Shown in pieces: positions 53,833-64,000 of a DNA stretch of 64,000 nt (its first letter is position 1; each line of letters opens with the position of its first letter). Origin of the DNA: Cornus controversa (taxonomy: Eukaryota; Streptophyta; Magnoliopsida; Cornales; Cornaceae); contig CM048845.1 of the NCBI GenBank assembly GCA_026545225.1, positions 79,784,533 through 79,848,532 on the forward strand. The letters run 5' to 3'. The notes under the pieces were generated by a model. That model had not been told where the DNA came from. It saw only the letters and a program-made list of their open reading frames with translations, and made no database searches. The position numbers were made by a program, and so were the translations under genes.

Positions 53833-56800
53833 CAGGGGCGTGACCAGGAATTTGAACAAGTGAGTACGAATGTAGGAGCTCAAGTAAAAATTTTTTTTCA
53901 AGAACTAAAAATACCACAAAATAAAATAACACATATAAAGATCTAATCTCTTTTACACAATAAAATACCAAAATTACATGATATTGTAACTATTGTTTAT
54001 AACAATCCTCTTCGAGATTTCATATTCTGAAAACGTTGAATAATATCTCCATTGTCAATGGTCTCAAATACGTCTTTCTCAATATATGTCACCAAACAAT
54101 CATTCATTAAGTCATCTCCCAATCGATTACGTAGTTGAGTCTTGATTATTTTCATTGCAGAAAATACTCTTTCAACAGTAACAGTTGCAACAGGTAAGAG
54201 TAGTGCCAACTTCACGAGCAAATATACTAATGGATATATGCGATGCTTCTTCGATTGAACCAACTTTTAGCAAGCCACTAACCCCCATAACTTCAGAAAA
54301 TTGGTTGTTGGAGCGCATATCCAAAATATAATTTTCAAGTTGATGCTCAAGTGCTATTAACTCTAATGTTAGAAACTCAGAGGGGTAAAACTTAGCAAAT
54401 TGAAGCAACATGCTCTTATCATATGCAGAGAATGAATTGCTTGGATCAAGACAAGTCATACACAACAACAACTCTATATTCACCTCATTAAAATGATTAT
54501 CTAACTCTTAAAGTTACAAATCTATCACTGCATAAAATAATTCAACACGATAATAATGAAGATTTGTACTTTCTTCAACATTGCAACGTGATCTTCCTTG
54601 AACTACAAACAAGTCTTGCATGTTTGGGATGGTGATCTTATGCTTACTACAAAACAAAGACAGAACATTCAACAATGATTCCCATCCATCATCTCTCATG
54701 GTTTGGAGTTGTTGCTTGGTTACTTTAACAAGAGTTATGTCATTTACAATATCTTGGTCTTTCCTCTGTAATGCTTATAACAAATCATTTGTAATTTTCA
54801 AGATAGTTTTCATTAAGTGCAAGGAGAATGCAAATTCAAAACATTGAATGAGTATTAATAAATTATCTACTTAAGCTCTTTGCTTTGCAAGCGTTCCATC
54901 ATCTCCGATAACTAAAAGCACATCAATCACTGAAGAAAATAAAGTAATGAGGCTCATAAGTGTACCATAATGAGAACCCGAACGTGGCTCCTGCCCATTT
55001 CAATGTTGTTTCTTGATTCAAACCTATCTCAGTCAAGATCTCACCATCGCCAATTCCTTAGATAACTTTTTCAAATTGTTTATCTCAAAACATGTCTCTA
55101 CGCTTACACGAAGCTCCAACAACATTTGACAAAATTGTAACAGTCTCAAAGAATGTAACAATCTTCAAGTGATTTTCTACAACAGCTACAACTGTCAACT
55201 GAAGTTGATGAGAAAAACAATGAATATAAAAACAGATTGATTCTCCATCATAATCAAACTTTTAAGACCGTTGAATTCTCCTTGCATATTACTAGCTCCA
55301 TTATAACCTTGCCCGTATAGACTTGATATACTTAATCCATGTTTAGAAAAAAAAAGCTTCAATAACCGCCTTAAGTGATAAGGCAGTAGTATTACTAACA
55401 TGTACAATACCAAGAAAACGCTCAATGACAAACCCTCTATCATCCACAAAACATAAAATAATAGCCATTTGTTATTTCATTGAAATATCACGGGCCTCAT
55501 AAACTAAAATAGCAAATAGTCCATCACCAACCTCTTTAATGATTACATTTGTTGTCTTAGTTGCAATAGCACTAATAATATCTCATGAAATAACTGGTGA
55601 TGTCAATTTGTGATTTTCAGGAACATTCCACAATACAACTTTATTGATCTCCATACTGTGGTCGACAAGAAATCATAAGAGTTCAAGAAAGTTTTCTTGA
55701 TTTACTAATTATTTAGATTCATTATGACTACGAAAAATCAATCTTTGGCACAAAAGAAATTTAACACAATCAATTGATGCAGTCAAATGAATACGATAAT
55801 CAGCTCGAGTTTTATCAGAATATTATATAAACAAACTTTTATGTATTGTTGTTGGTTCATTAGATCTTAGCAAGCCCTCTGGCATGTGTTATGAATACTG
55901 TCATGGTCTTCAACATGAACATCAAGTCTTTTCTTCTTCCTCCAATTTCTAAACCCCTCTCTAACAAATGATTCACCACCCCCTTTGCCCCCATGATCGG
56001 GTTTGAAAAGATAACAAAACAAACAAAATGCAACATCTTTTGCTATTGTGCTCCAACCAATTATCATAATCATTGAACCATGAAGGAATAAATCTACGCT
56101 TCTCTGTTCCATAATCCCTCCAAGGAAAATCATGATTTTTAGGCTGACAAGGGCCTTGTTGCAAATATGCTGGTCAAACATTCTCTCTAATGTTAGCATT
56201 GTATTCATAGATACTTTTTCGTAAATCAGGATCATATTCAACATAGAAGTTGGGCAGGGGGTTGTTCAGGGTAGCATTTGGGGAATCTACATTTTGAGAA
56301 ATAGAGGCCATATTTGAATAAGTAGAGCCTACATTTGTAGAAGATCTTGATCTCACTCTACTAAAAAATTTCTCCATTATTACTGTTTCTGAAATAATAA
56401 ATAATAAATACCCAATCAATATTCAATCATAAAATACTCAATATTTACTCACAAATCACATAAGACTCAAAATCTCAATCAATAAAAATTAATACTCAGA
56501 GAAACATTTGTATATAATATACACACACATACACACATAAACACTAAAAAATAAGGTTTAGAAGTATGTTGTAAATTTACACCCTCCTCATCTACAGTAT
56601 CCAAATTCACACTCCAATCAAGCAAATAACTACGATATACACAACATATAAGCCCCAAATTTTCATATCAAAATTTCAGTCACTGCAAACTCCATCAACC
56701 ATCAAATTTTAACACCAAACAAAAGATCAACTGGGATTGTTGGTGTGTGTACAAAAATGGAGACTAATCTGGGTGTATCAGATTAAGAACTTTGAATACA

Positions 56801-57526
56801 TGGTTGTGTGAAGGTCCTTCCTAGACTGACTCTCAAGTTCTGCTAAAACTTTGAATTGGCAATTATTTGATGCTTAGAATCAATTAAATTGAGGAAAAGG
56901 TTCAGAATGTCATATACAGTTAGAGAAAAAAATGTCAAGATTTAATTTCTAAGTGTCACAGGGACATGAGAGGTGAAGAACTTACTGTCAATGCCCAGGT
57001 AATGAGCTTCGAGGTCACTGAAATTTGCAGGAGGTGATGTGCTTCGAGGTCGCCGAAGTTTGCTTTGAGGGTTGAGTTTTGAGGTCATTGAAATTCGCCA
57101 GAGGTGTCAAGATTTAATTTGATGCTTAGAGGTGTAGTCTTGCAGAGCAGTAGAGGAAATTGGAAGAAGGGACTGAACGGCTGAACAACGTGAACCAAAT
57201 GGAAGAAGGCCAGAAGGGGCTGAACAGCGAACGACTGAAAGAAAAAGAAGAAAAACCTAGAAGGCTTATAAAGTGGGTACTAATGCTCTGTTACTGTTAC
57301 TCTGAATATGTGCCACAGTGATAAAATCAAGTGGGTACAACTATATCTATAAAAAGTTAAGTGGGTACAACTATACATATATAAAATCAAGTGGGTACAG
57401 CTGTAGTAGTGTAGTGCATCTATATATACAATATGTATAAAAAATATATATACTATATATATAAAAAAATTATAAAATCAAGTGGGTACTAATGTACCCA
57501 CTCGGGACTCTGTAGATATGCCACTA
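53833..57526 (-). mobile_element. 3.7-kb hAT transposon (TTF/MYM finger, DUF4371 type)
   Basis: Flanked by GGTGTAGG (53825-53832 and 57527-57534). The left end CAGGGGCGTGAC faces TAGTGGCATATC read inward from the right (8 of 12). Subterminal repeats of AAGTGGGTACAACTATA occur three to four times at 57275-57500. The transposase gene is on the minus strand (about 56377 to 53997). A 216-bp deletion derivative sits at 32568-32783. Confidence 0.9.
53997..56377 (-). pseudogene. hAT transposase gene with TTF-type finger, DUF4371 and hAT dimerisation domain
   Basis: The start MEKFFSRVRSRSS (56377) is typical of zinc-finger MYM-type-1-like plant transposases. Then come FYVEYDPDLRKSIYEYN, a TTF-type region (YLQQGPCQPKNHDFPWRDYG... 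AKDVAFCLFCYLF... GGESFVREGFRNWRKK), and DUF4371 with HGLSISSLYGQGYNGASNMQ near 55340. The dimerisation domain, KKHRIYPLVYLLVKLALLLP followed by VERVFSAMKIIKTQLRNRLG, ends RRGLL at 53997 and is complete. The reading frame changes several times between 56244 and 54500 and stops interrupt it (for example the stop between ENV and the YLQQGP block near 56170), so this copy should not make a full transposase. Confidence 0.85.
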
Positions 57527-57534
57527 GGTGTAGG

Positions 57535-58215
57535 TTAGGGTGGCAATTCATGTTCCCGTGTTGTATTCGTGTTGTGTCGATTTATGAGTATTCTACTAAA
57601 CAACACAACCCTAACCCGACCCATTTAATAATCGTGTCAGAGATCATCAACACTAACCTAACCCGTTTATTAAACGTGTTATCCGTGTCAACCCGTTTAA
57701 TAAACATTTCTTATAATGGCATGACTTGTTTAATAATCTTTTTAATCCGTATAACTTATATCATATGAGTTTCTCTACCCCTAAAAATCTCTCTAAAGAT
57801 CATATAAAAAATAAAGTGCATATCAATACATAAATCCTAAAATCAAACTATATTATAAATTTTGTATCTATATATAAACTCAAAAATATACTAAAATGAT
57901 TCAACAATTGAAAAGATACCGTAACAATCTCATCTTTACATTTTATGCCTACATTAGTCCCTTAAACAAACAAATAACTTACAAACAATTGCTATATATA
58001 TAACTATGTATATATAAGTTTGTATAAAACCATAATATATGAATAACTCATGTGGTAATCATGTTGTAATCGTATCACAGGTCAGCTTAAACCCAAACAC
58101 AACCCAACTTTTGAGTGTCGGGTTTGTGTTGACTTATTTATTAAACGTATCGGTTTACCTCAAACCTAAACCTGCTTAACTCGTGTCGTGTTCGTGTCCA
58201 ATTTTGCCACCCTTA
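57535..58215. mobile_element. hAT-type MITE (AGGGTGGCAA ends) stacked on the larger hAT
   Basis: The left end TTAGGGTGGCAATTC faces a right end reading inward TAAGGGTGGCAAAATTGG. Inside lie repeated AACCCGTTTA / GTGTCGTGTTCGTGT motifs near both ends. Flanked by GGTGTAGG at 57527-57534 and 58216-58223. The left duplication is shared with the right duplication of the 3.7-kb hAT. Confidence 0.8.
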
Positions 58216-58219
58216 GGTG

Positions 58220-58610
58220 TAGGGATGTCAACGGGGTGGGGACAAAGCACCCCTTCCCATCCCACGAATAAGAAGTTTTTTCCAAACCTGCCCCGCCCAT
58301 ATTGAAGTTAGGGCAACTTCAGGACGCCCCACATATTTTTAAGAAAATCATTCAAACTTTAACAAATTTATGATAAATTTTGTAAAAAAAATTAAGTATT
58401 AGCTAAATATTTAATAATCATAATAACAAAAATGTTGTTAAAATTTAAAATTATCATAAAAAATTAATGAAAAATAAAAATTATAGCTAATAAAAGAATA
58501 TTTATTTATATATTTATTATTAATTGGGACGGGTTCAGAATTTGACGGGTTTTAAACTATCTTCTCAAACCCGCCTTAACCCTGTAGAATGATCTCAAAC
58601 TAGTCCTAAT
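58220..58610. mobile_element. Truncated hAT-type MITE (GGGATGTCAACGGGG group)
   Basis: It starts TAGGGATGTCAACGGGGTGG, overlapping the GGTGTAGG of the previous element. A GACGGGTT...AACCCGCC block lies near 58530-58580. I cannot find the expected mirrored right end. It is related to 20647-21229. Confidence 0.45.
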
Positions 58611-58878
58611 AGGGTGAGCATGGCATACGAAAATGCACCATTCAATAAAATTTGTCTCACCTACATATAAAAATTGGTCCCACCAAATTAAAATGATCCA
58701 TTTTTATTAAGTGGAGATACCAATGATGTGGCATGATTGGGTCAGCCAATATTTTCTCCTCTCCAAGAATATACTATAACAGGACCAAATTTGAATAATG
58801 TCCCTTATAAAGAAAAAGCATTTCTATACCAAAAAAGAATGAAAAAGAAAAGCATATTTTTAACACCTGATATAATAA

Positions 58879-59540
58879 GGCTCATTGGGGGAGCTTCCTT
58901 AGGCCTCAAAAAATCCTTCCAGGCATCAAAAGTCCTTTTAAAAAAATGTGACGTTTGGTTACACATATGTAAAAGCCTTTCCGAAGAAGCCGGTGGTCAG
59001 GAAGCCCATTTTAGAGAAGTAAAAAAATGTTGCTTTTAGAATCTCATTTTAGGAAGTTAAATTTTCTTTTGAAATAAATTTGTTATTTTACTAATTTGTC
59101 CATATATTTCTTATATATTAACAAGATTGTGCTATATTCTCTTTTGGTCCCTCGTTCCTCCACCACCACTGCTACCGCCGCCTTCCACCACCACCACTGC
59201 CGCCTCCACTGCCACCGCCGCCGCCACCACCACCACCACCACCACCGTCACCGCTACCTCCACTTCCACCTCCACCACTGCCACCACCACTACCTCCACC
59301 AACATCGCCGCCATCACAACTTCCTTTCATTGTCGACTTCGCGTTTTTTATGGGTTGTAATCGTTATTAAGAATATGAGATAATATTGTCAAGAAAAAAA
59401 TAATTTAAAAGTTAAAGTATATTTAAAAAATACACTAACCAAACGTCTTTTTTCTCCTAAATTCCTTCTAAAAAAATTTCTTTTACGAATGTCTTATCAA
59501 TAAAGTCCTTTTGATATTAGGAAGCTCTCCCAAACGAGCC
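58879..59540. mobile_element. MITE-like element containing a CCN repeat
   Basis: The left end GGCTCATTGGGGGAGCTTCC is mirrored at the right by GGAAGCTCTCCCAAACGAGCC (ending 59540), with further inverted similarity (ATCAAAAG(T/G), GACGTTTGGTTA). The interior is dominated by the repeat at 59155-59310. No clear target duplication. Confidence 0.5.
59155..59310. repeat. (CCA/CCG)n trinucleotide-rich stretch
   Basis: Runs of CCACCACCA and CCGCCGCC produce Pro/Thr/His frames on the plus strand and Val/Ala/Gly frames on the minus strand. None is a credible gene. Confidence 0.9.
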
Positions 59541-62520
59541 TCAAAATCTTTATTTACTTTCCTACTTTTTCATTACACAAACAGAAATCAGCAGCGATGC
59601 CAAGAGGCCAACAGAAGACATCCCCCAACCAACCCCAAACCATTATTTATATCAAGTCCTACTTCTTGGGCCCAATTCGGGCCACCATGTGTCTACTGTC
59701 AGGGCCAAATTCGGCCCAACCCATGATTTATATCAAGAGTCCTGCACCTTGAGCCGAATTTAGGCCACCTTGTGTCTATCTTTATTTTACGTACGTTGTT
59801 ACATGTGTTATCAGTTTATCTACTACACGGATGAAACAACTATAAGTTTTAGGACAACATTTTTACACATGCCTCTCTATTCTTACAATTCTATTATAGT
59901 TACCTTATATTTTAATTATTGGTATTATTAATTTAGCAATTACTAAGAAACCTCTTCTGTATAGCATAACCTACCAGAGTGTGGTTGATTTTTCTAGGAT
60001 TGTGTTTATAAATGAGTCCTGCTTACACAAAGTGTCCGAATAAGAGTAATACTATCAAGAGAATAATTCACTAATGTTATCCTCGTGACAAGAGCCATAC
60101 GAGTTTTTTTATTTAATCACTAATTTGAGTTAGTTTTTGAAAAATATGAAAGTCAAATGAATCATTTAATAAAATTTTCAATTTGATCAATAAAGAGAGT
60201 CCATGACTCCCATGACTATCTTGATAGCATTACTCATGGTTATATATAGCCATAATTTTTCTTGGCTATGTTTATCTAATTGGACTATCAGAAAAAAAGA
60301 ACTTGTATGTATGTATGTATGTCTTTTCTGAATAGAATTCATTTTGAGAGTTGAAAATGCACCATCTCGTTGAAAGGCTCTATACATTCGTCATTTCTTA
60401 ACGCAACTATTTGTACTCTTTCTCACTATTTATTTAATCAGAGGGCTTGCATGAAGCTCTTAATGGAGCACCAATGATTGTTATGTAATAAATATGTATG
60501 GTGAAGTGGCAATGTGTGATTGGTAATGTGGTGGTTATGCAGATTAATTGTGGTTGGTCAGATCATAATCATTTGGGCAGGCTCACAAAGTGAACGGATG
60601 TGTGGCCATTAATGTGGGCATTGTCTCACAGAGTTGGGGGTTATTGGATACTGTCATATTTCGTAACCACCCTGTCTATCTTATCTCAATTTGGGTACGT
60701 GACTCGGGTATATGTATGTATCTATGTATTGAATTTGTTAAATTTTTTAAATAAAATGATACATGAACACAGTTAAATAATTATATTATTTAATATTTTT
60801 ATAAGTATTTTATTTCTTTTAGAGTAATAATATAATAAAATTGAATCATAGAATGTATTTTTTAGGTGCAAAAATTTCCAAATATATATATATATAAACA
60901 CATGACTGAAAAGTGATTCCTTGACAAAAAAATGAAGGAATGATATAATTAATAACTAATTCTATGGTTAAAAAATTAAAATCTTTGTAGGAAAAAAAAA
61001 AAAAAGAAGGAAACAGGGAGAGCTAGTGGGACTAAACTTATTGATTACAAAGAGAGGTAAATATTAATTATCAAAAAGATAAAAAGAAGAAAAAAAAGAG
61101 ATGGGTAAATATAAGAAGTGTGAAATATGGACAATAGAGAGATCGGAGACAATCCTGTCACTGGAGGTGACTAAAAATTTGTTCCAACAATAAAGAAGAA
61201 GATACCTATATATTTATACACAGTATACACTTCACTGTAAACCTCACATTTTTTTATGTTAGAAACCTCACATTTTTATGTTGTGCCATTTAGACAAAGG
61301 TGTGGAACTAAACTTTGGTTGAAAATTCTGAGACATCTCGACATTGTGTACGAATTGAAAACAATAGCTTTATGAGTGGAAGCTTCTAATAAATGACTAA
61401 ACACAAAAGCGAAGAAATTCTAAAAACCTATTACGAAAAGGCCACTGTTCTTTCCAATGTAATGCTGTTAAGACTTAAGATTATCTTATGAAAGATGGTT
61501 TCTGACTTTCTGGTCAAAGATTACTGCTGGAGGATAAGGTATATCATTATTTATCATTTTATTTTTAAAAAACTAAACCACAAATGTAATTGAACTTTCC
61601 ATCACGTTTCTAAATTCAACTCTAGATTGCCTCGACGGCTTGACCCACCACTAGTTACCTTTTTCACCAAATCATGAGCTCACGAAATAAAGAAAAATGT
61701 AGCCCGTCAAACTTTTGTGATTACGGACAGACCCACCTTATCCACTATGAACCACCACTTCTCTCCGATAGATATTCCGATATATAGAATACGTGTCACT
61801 GTGTCCGGTAGGATTACAAGTATCCTCATTTTTTAATATGATTTTTTTTAAGCCGACACCACTCGGACAAAATAAAAAATAATTTTGAACACTTTTACGA
61901 TACAGTGAAATAGTTTTATAATAAATTTTTTTTTTTTAAAATAATGAGATTCAATGCAATTTAAAAAATATTATGACTCAATTAAAAAATAATATAAAAT
62001 TTAAGAAAACAAAAATAATGAACATTTAGCTCTGACACTTTAAATAGTAAAATGTGTTAAAAGACGCTTATTTTGAAGCATCCAAAAAGAAATAGTAAAA
62101 TACATTTATTTGGGATACCAACAACAACAGTAAAAAGCCCTATTTGGAAATACATTTATTTGGGATGATGAAAGTATGGAAAATGCATTAAATATATGTC
62201 CTTGTTAAAATTTTAAAATCAACCTTCTAAAATTTAAAAATATCTCAATATAATTTTAATACTTATGAATAATTAGGTAAGTAACGAAGTAATTATTCAC
62301 ACTCAACTTTTCACTATTACATTCTATTTACTTATTACCGTGGATGGTACCAACCAAATTGAATGCTAACTCCCATTTCTTATTGAATTAATCAATTTGC
62401 TATTGACATTAATTTTGATTTTGATAATTTTTACAAAAAAATTTGATATATTTTTATTTATTATTATGAGAATCAATCATAGTATTCCTCATCCTGAGAG
62501 TTCTACACTTTAAAAAAAAA
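59541..62520. other. Intergenic region, AT-rich
   Basis: No gene supported. An imperfect direct repeat of about 52 bp occurs at about 59645-59697 and 59729-59780 (ATTTATATCAAG... GGGCCACC(A/T)TGTGTCT type). A (TATG)n run is at 60306-60323 and several poly-A tracts occur. A local ATACATTTATTTGGGAT repeat occurs at 62101 and 62150. Confidence 0.4.
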
Positions 62521-62524
62521 AATC

Positions 62525-62790
62525 CTAGGGCGTATCGCTCAAATCATTGGTTCGGTACTAGATGTAATTAAAGATCGAGATATTGCCCATCAATCAATTT
62601 ATGTGACATATGAGGTACAACAATTATTAGAAAATAATCAAAGTTAGAACTGTAGCTATGAATGCTATAAATGGTCCAACAAGAGGAATGGAGGTAAGAT
62701 ATGTGGTAAATAATCAAGTTAGAATTGTAGCTATGAATGCTATAAATGGTCCAACAGGAGGAATGGAGGTAAGATATGTGGTAGTGGTAT
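62525..62790 (+). pseudogene. Nuclear copy of plastid atpB, N-terminal part (NUPT), with an internal tandem duplication
   Basis: 62527-62640 reads as the plastid beta-subunit start region: [13 protein letters not shown], then, after a missing stretch of about 60-65 bp, [20 protein letters not shown]. It continues into [12 protein letters not shown] and RGMEV. The stretch from AATAATCAA(A)GTTAGAA to AAGATATGTGGT is present twice in tandem (about 62631-62707 and 62708-62783), with a few differences between copies. It cannot encode a functional subunit. Substitutions are more numerous than in the 43323 fragment, so it is probably an older transfer. Confidence 0.85.
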
Positions 62791-63776
62791 TTAAAACAAC
62801 ATAATTATTGTAAAAATGATAATCTCATGTTCTATAATTATTTATAAAATATTCTTACACTTCACTTTTAAATGATAATTATGTTATCTTATTTAGTTAA
62901 AGCATGTAAAAATAAATTGCGGTAATTACATAAAAATTAAAAATATATATATATTAAAATAATAATTGTTGATAAATTATGAGGTAGACAACTAATATAA
63001 AACTTATATTAATTTTTTATTTTATGAATTATGACTCAATTAGAGAGAATTCATGTACTTGACCTCATTTATATGAGATTAAGACAATGATTATGAATTC
63101 TTGAAATTCAATTTTTTATTTTTTTTACTACAGTACATTGCTATTTCTAGGAAAATGGTGTAACGATATATGAAGCGTAGAAATGGTGTAACGAAATATG
63201 TGCAAATTTATTTAAACTTTCGAAGAAAATAAAAAAAGGAAACCGAAGGCTTTACGGCATTGGTGATCTCTTGAAACTAGTGGCTGTAAAGTAAAGCCTT
63301 CGCTTATATATATATATATATATATATTCGGAAATTCATGTTCGGTTTTTTTGGGAAGCAGCATTTTCTATTTCGGATGGCCAGGGTAAGGTGACGAACT
63401 TGATCACGTGTCACATGATCCTCGTGGCCATAGTAGATCACGCCAATCATCCATTTATGTCATATACGGAGATGTTAAAAAATATATATACGGAGTAATA
63501 TTATTACTATATATATGTGGAATAGATATATAAATATATACGGAGTTTAGAACGAGCCTTCTCGGGAAACACAACGAACGCTACGGTCCTTATCTACCAC
63601 CAGTATCTCTGTTTCTTATTGAGACTATTTACGTGCCGTAGGCTCCATCTACGTCTATTGCAAGAGCTCGAGCAAAGTTTTTGGTAGTAATTGAAATCAC
63701 ATACATACATATACATATCTATATACACAGATATATTGTGTGAATTAGGGTTTGTGTAAGTTCTTATCTGGCAGAA
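62791..63776. promoter_or_regulatory. Upstream region of the acyl-CoA oxidase gene
   Basis: The distal part is AT-rich. Proximal signals: a 12-bp perfect inverted repeat (63244-63302), a (TA)n run at 63304-63329, an ACGTG core in GATCACGTGTCAC (63402), and two copies of TATATACGGAGT (63485 and 63536). The leader probably starts after about 63600. These are sequence observations; no site has known activity here. Confidence 0.4.
63244..63302. repeat. Perfect 12-bp inverted repeat with 35-bp loop
   Basis: CGAAGGCTTTAC (63244-63255) and GTAAAGCCTTCG (63291-63302). It sits about 475 bp before the ACX1 start codon and directly beside the (TA)n run. Confidence 0.85.
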
Positions 63777-63914
63777 ATGGAGGGGGTGGATCACCTAGCT
63801 CATGAAAGAAAGAGGGCTCAATTTGATGTTGAATCTCTGAAGATTGTTTGGGCTGGTTCTCGCCACGCCTTCGAAGTCTCTGATCGCATTTCCAAACTCG
63901 TGGCTAGCGATCCG
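63777..63914 (+). CDS. ACX1: Acyl-CoA oxidase 1 (peroxisomal), first exon only
   Basis: 46 codons from ATG at 63777 to a donor CCG|GTCTCT at 63914/63915. The protein starts MEGVDHLAHERKRAQFDVES and continues WAGSRHAFEVSDRISKLVAS, which matches the N-terminus of plant ACX1 (MEGIDHL...WAGSRHAFEVSDR...LVASDP). ACX1 oxidises long-chain acyl-CoA to trans-2-enoyl-CoA with FAD, producing hydrogen peroxide, in peroxisomal beta-oxidation, and contributes to jasmonate synthesis. The visible part is the start of the N-terminal helical domain; catalytic parts and the C-terminal peroxisome signal lie beyond the window. The intron opens with a CT repeat. The choice of start is supported by the family's fixed N-terminus. 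Confidence 0.92.
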
Positions 63915-64000
63915 GTCTCTCTCTCTCTCTCCCTCTCCCTTACTATATTTATATATAAGCTAATCTCTTTGAACTGAATTCTTCATTTGCTTATACATTG

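Noticed and set aside
59096-59383. His/Pro/Thr and Val/Ala-rich frames on both strands
   Set aside because: Produced by the CCA/CCG trinucleotide stretch.

Overview
The window is nuclear DNA of a flowering plant, most likely a eudicot. It is AT-rich, has GT-AG introns, and carries three complete host genes with clear angiosperm homologues, the first exon of a fourth, and one single-exon gene I cannot assign. Most of the rest is transposon-derived, plus two nuclear copies of plastid DNA. There are no bacterial operons and no CRISPR. All calls come from reading the sequence; no database search was run.

Layout. 1-16.7 kb holds no genes. It is an old segment of about 3 kb present three times in a row. 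The third copy is split by a broken Gypsy-type LTR element (7892-12099, gag but no recognisable pol, with an internal array of about 140-bp tandem repeats) and by two short hAT elements in opposite orientation. 16.9-21.3 kb holds more short DNA elements, one nested in another. 21.6-22.5 kb is a DUF1639-family gene. 22.5-28 kb is intergenic and includes a tRNA-Pro relic. 28.28-29.73 kb is a DUO1-type R2R3-MYB gene (male-germline regulator) with a visible miR159 target site and an abnormal last splice acceptor. 30.6-32.8 kb has three short DNA transposons of different superfamilies. 36.25-40.43 kb is a KUA1/MYBS3-type MYB repressor gene with an AUG-UAA in its leader. 41.5-42.05 kb is an unassigned membrane-protein gene on the minus strand. 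43.1-47 kb is a fossil patchwork: Copia LTR remnants, a plastid atpB/atpE fragment, and a short Copia element inserted directly after it. 48.2-58.2 kb is a row of four DNA elements with readable target duplications: a 4.2-kb BED-type hAT, a 1.24-kb Mutator-like element, a 3.7-kb TTF/MYM-type hAT and a 0.7-kb hAT MITE. 58.2-63.2 kb has further repeats and a plastid atpB fragment. 63.78 kb to the end begins an acyl-CoA oxidase 1 gene.

The host genes do not form a functional cluster. The items most worth a second look are the DUO1 last intron, which lacks an in-frame AG acceptor; three copies of the same 8-bp target (GGTGTAGG) around two stacked hAT insertions; a 216-bp MITE that is clearly a derivative of the 3.7-kb hAT in the same window; the AUG-UAA leader of the KUA1-like gene; and the gag-only Gypsy element with its tandem array, tRNA-like stretch and GC-rich island.
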